Positions 5,643 through 6,920 of a stretch of 6,920 nt of DNA are shown piece by piece. Within the stretch, counting starts at the first letter, position 1, and each line of letters starts with the position of its first letter. Source of the DNA: Euryarchaeota archaeon UBA121 (GTDB lineage Archaea; Thermoplasmatota; Poseidoniia; Poseidoniales; Thalassarchaeaceae); NCBI GenBank assembly GCA_002499865.1, contig DANL01000015.1, positions 15,406-22,325 of the forward strand. The letters are read 5' to 3'. The position numbers and the translations under genes are program-made. Below the pieces are notes generated by a model. That model did no database searches. It was not told the DNA's origin and was given only the letters and a program-made list of their open reading frames with translations.

Positions 5643-6920
5643 CTAGCACCCAATTCCACTTACTATATTCCCGATGTTCTTGTTCATCATAGACAAGTAG
5701 TCATCCGTATCGTCACTGGGACGCAACTCCATTGTGTATAGGATTTGAACTTCCACGTCAGTCTCCTCAACAATACTCTGAACAGCAGATTGATCGGTAT
5801 ACTCCTCAACGAATAGGACAGTAATTCCCTCTTCCTTGATGTGCTCGACAACCTCAGCAACTTCCGCTGGGGAAGGCTCTCCCTCTGGATCGAGTCCATG
5901 TACAGTCAGTATGTCGATGTTGTACCTGACCGAGATGTACGAGTAGGCGTTGTGATTAGCAACAATAGTCTTGTCGAATCCTCCTGTAACACAGGTTCCA
6001 TCATCACCCAATGCGGCTTCAAAACTATCGTGAAGCTGGGTTAGTAGTGCCGAGTATGCCTCAGTATTCTCTGCGAACGCATCAGTTCCATCGGGGAATG
6101 TCATTGTTAGCTTGTCCTGAACTAGTTTGAGTTGTTCGTTGAACGAAAGCGGGTCTAGCCAGCTGTGTGGATCGTAATCGAAGGCTTCCTCACCCTCATC
6201 AGCTTCAATCTCATCACTGTGATCGTCATGGTCATCCTCCTCGTCAGAGTGGTCGTCATGGTCATCGCCGTGGTCGTCATGGTCGTCATGAGCTCCCTCT
6301 CCCATTATCACAAAGAATTCTATGTCGCTGGGCATAGCGAATCCATAGTCGCCTTCTTCCTCTATATGGATAATTACCGCTCCAATTTCATGGTGGTCAT
6401 CGCCGTGGCCGTCATGGTCATCCTCCTCGTCAGAGTGGTCATCATGGTCATCCTCCTCGTCAGAGTGGTCATCATGGTCATCGCCGTGGTCGTCATGACC
6501 GGCTTCTTCCATGAGGCTCCACGGGAATCCACCGCATCCAGCGGCTAAATCGCTAGCGTTAGCACTCTCGGCAGACAATGCGTCTGCCTCTGTATCGGCA
6601 CCAAAGGTGGACTGGCAGTAGTACAACTCTTCTGATTCCCAGGTCCAGTCGTACTTCGACCAGAGCCCTGGGTAATACTGATCATCCTCACTATTCTGGG
6701 CGACGGCCCACATCTCATGATTGTCATAGTGTGTGATGGTGTTGTCACTCCATGAGTCTGAGTCAATGGAGTGTTCAGCTCCCCACTCATCTACCCAGTC
6801 CCCAGCTATGTGAATCGGGAAAGAGAGTGTGTGAGCAACTCGGTCTGCATGGATTTCTGGCAGATCATGATGTTCTTCATGACCCGTCCACATGTGGCCT
6901 GCAGCCTCGCAGTCCTCCTC
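5643..6920 (-). CDS. znuA: ZnuA-like metal-binding protein with expanded His/Asp-rich insert; 5' end off the window
   Basis: This is the extracellular substrate-binding component of the metal importer. The frame is open to the right edge, so the true start, signal peptide and the expected N-terminal lobe lie outside; the Met at 6893 is internal. About 425 residues are visible. The C-terminal lobe (~6176-5646) is clearly of the ZnuA/cluster 9 type: DYDPHSWLDP (zinc-ligand His), VANHNAYSYISVRY (second ligand His), GLDPEGEPSPAEVAEVV, VLFVEEYTDQ (acidic ligand region) and a final DYLSMMNKNIGNIVSGIGC, with Cys codons near 5993-5991 and at 5648-5646 likely paired. Before it come a His/Asp-rich block (6290-6219, 7 His), a short hydrophobic segment (6389-6291) and a second His-rich block (6497-6390, 10 His). 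Ahead of these is an extra domain (~6812-6507) rich in Trp/Tyr with two Cys (YYCQ and AGCGG). ZnuA proteins normally have a His-rich loop of 20-40 residues at this point, so this insert is far larger than usual. The His-rich loop favours zinc over manganese. Confidence 0.88.
   Translation of the reverse strand, partial: EEDCEAAGHMWTGHEEHHDLPEIHADRVAHTLSFPIHIAGDWVDEWGAEHSIDSDSWSDNTITHYDNHEMWAVAQNSEDDQYYPGLWSKYDWTWESEELYYCQSTFGADTEADALSAESANASDLAAGCGGFPWSLMEEAGHDDHGDDHDDHSDEEDDHDDHSDEEDDHDGHGDDHHEIGAVIIHIEEEGDYGFAMPSDIEFFVIMGEGAHDDHDDHGDDHDDHSDEEDDHDDHSDEIEADEGEEAFDYDPHSWLDPLSFNEQLKLVQDKLTMTFPDGTDAFAENTEAYSALLTQLHDSFEAALGDDGTCVTGGFDKTIVANHNAYSYISVRYNIDILTVHGLDPEGEPSPAEVAEVVEHIKEEGITVLFVEEYTDQSAVQSIVEETDVEVQILYTMELRPSDDTDDYLSMMNKNIGNIVSGIGC
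6235..6281. repeat. Dispersed repeat copy shared with 6451-6497
   Basis: These 47 bases match 6451-6497 with one difference (G at 6255 versus A at 6471). The two copies are offset by 216 bp, a multiple of three, so the reading frame is kept. They encode the related His/Asp-rich runs on either side of the short hydrophobic segment. This points to duplication within the gene. Confidence 0.8.
6412..6480. repeat. In-frame 30-bp tandem repeat encoding HDDHSDEEDD
   Basis: The tract has period 30 and about 2.3 copies with no mismatches; 6421-6450 and 6451-6480 are identical. On the minus strand each unit encodes the decapeptide HDDHSDEEDD. Another copy with one changed base lies at 6235-6264. Identity at the DNA level, not only in the protein, suggests recent or ongoing expansion by slippage or recombination. 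Confidence 0.9.

Noticed and set aside
6165..6548. Plus-strand ORF of 127 aa that looks like a very hydrophobic membrane protein
   Set aside because: It is the antisense of the HDD-rich repeats; GTC/ATG/GTG triplets read as Val-Met runs. The minus frame has clear ZnuA homology.
6507..6812. ZinT (YodA) domain as in streptococcal AdcA
   Set aside because: The characteristic ZinT features (the DWDGxWQSVYP and KYxYxGYKILTYKSG-like stretches) are not seen; the order of Trp, Tyr and Cys differs.

Overview
The window reads as a compact archaeal genome segment, most likely from a marine euryarchaeon of the Poseidoniales (Marine Group II) type. Four things point that way: a separate aspartate carbamoyltransferase regulatory chain (pyrI) directly behind pyrB, strong GGAGGTGA-type Shine-Dalgarno sites with ATGA stop/start overlaps, an acidic secreted protein with many N-glycosylation sequons, and very short intergenic gaps. 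The lineage is an inference from style and gene content; no rRNA or other marker is present. No tRNA, rRNA, CRISPR array, insertion sequence or integrase was seen.

Layout from left to right. Positions 1-1220 (minus) hold the N-terminal ~406 residues of a secreted, Ig/PKD-like surface protein whose C-terminus lies off the left edge. It is translationally coupled to the gene before it in the same transcript, a GHMP-family sugar kinase of the HddA type (1226-2194, minus). A ~113 bp divergent spacer containing an imperfect 17-bp palindrome separates these from the plus-strand pyrBI pair (2308-3704), which encodes the catalytic and regulatory chains of aspartate carbamoyltransferase. pyrI runs tail-to-tail into a minus-strand metal ABC transporter locus and overlaps its last gene by 8 bp.

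The transporter locus reads leftward from the right edge. First comes a ZnuA-like metal-binding protein (5643-6920, N-terminus off the right edge). Next is a 33-codon single-membrane-span ORF (5497-5598) with a strong ribosome binding site. Then come the ATPase (znuC-like, 4623-5399) and the membrane permease (znuB-like, 3697-4620). Together the three known parts would capture Zn(II) (or Mn(II)) outside the membrane, pass it through the permease and drive import with ATP.

The most unusual item is the ZnuA-like protein. Ahead of its normal C-terminal lobe it has two His/Asp-rich blocks built from a repeated HDDHSDEEDD unit, a short hydrophobic segment between them, and an extra Trp/Tyr/Cys-containing domain of ~100 residues. 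If a normal ZnuA N-lobe lies beyond the edge, the metal-binding loop has been expanded to about 240 residues. The small membrane ORF between the znuA-like and znuC-like genes is the other candidate for a new component.
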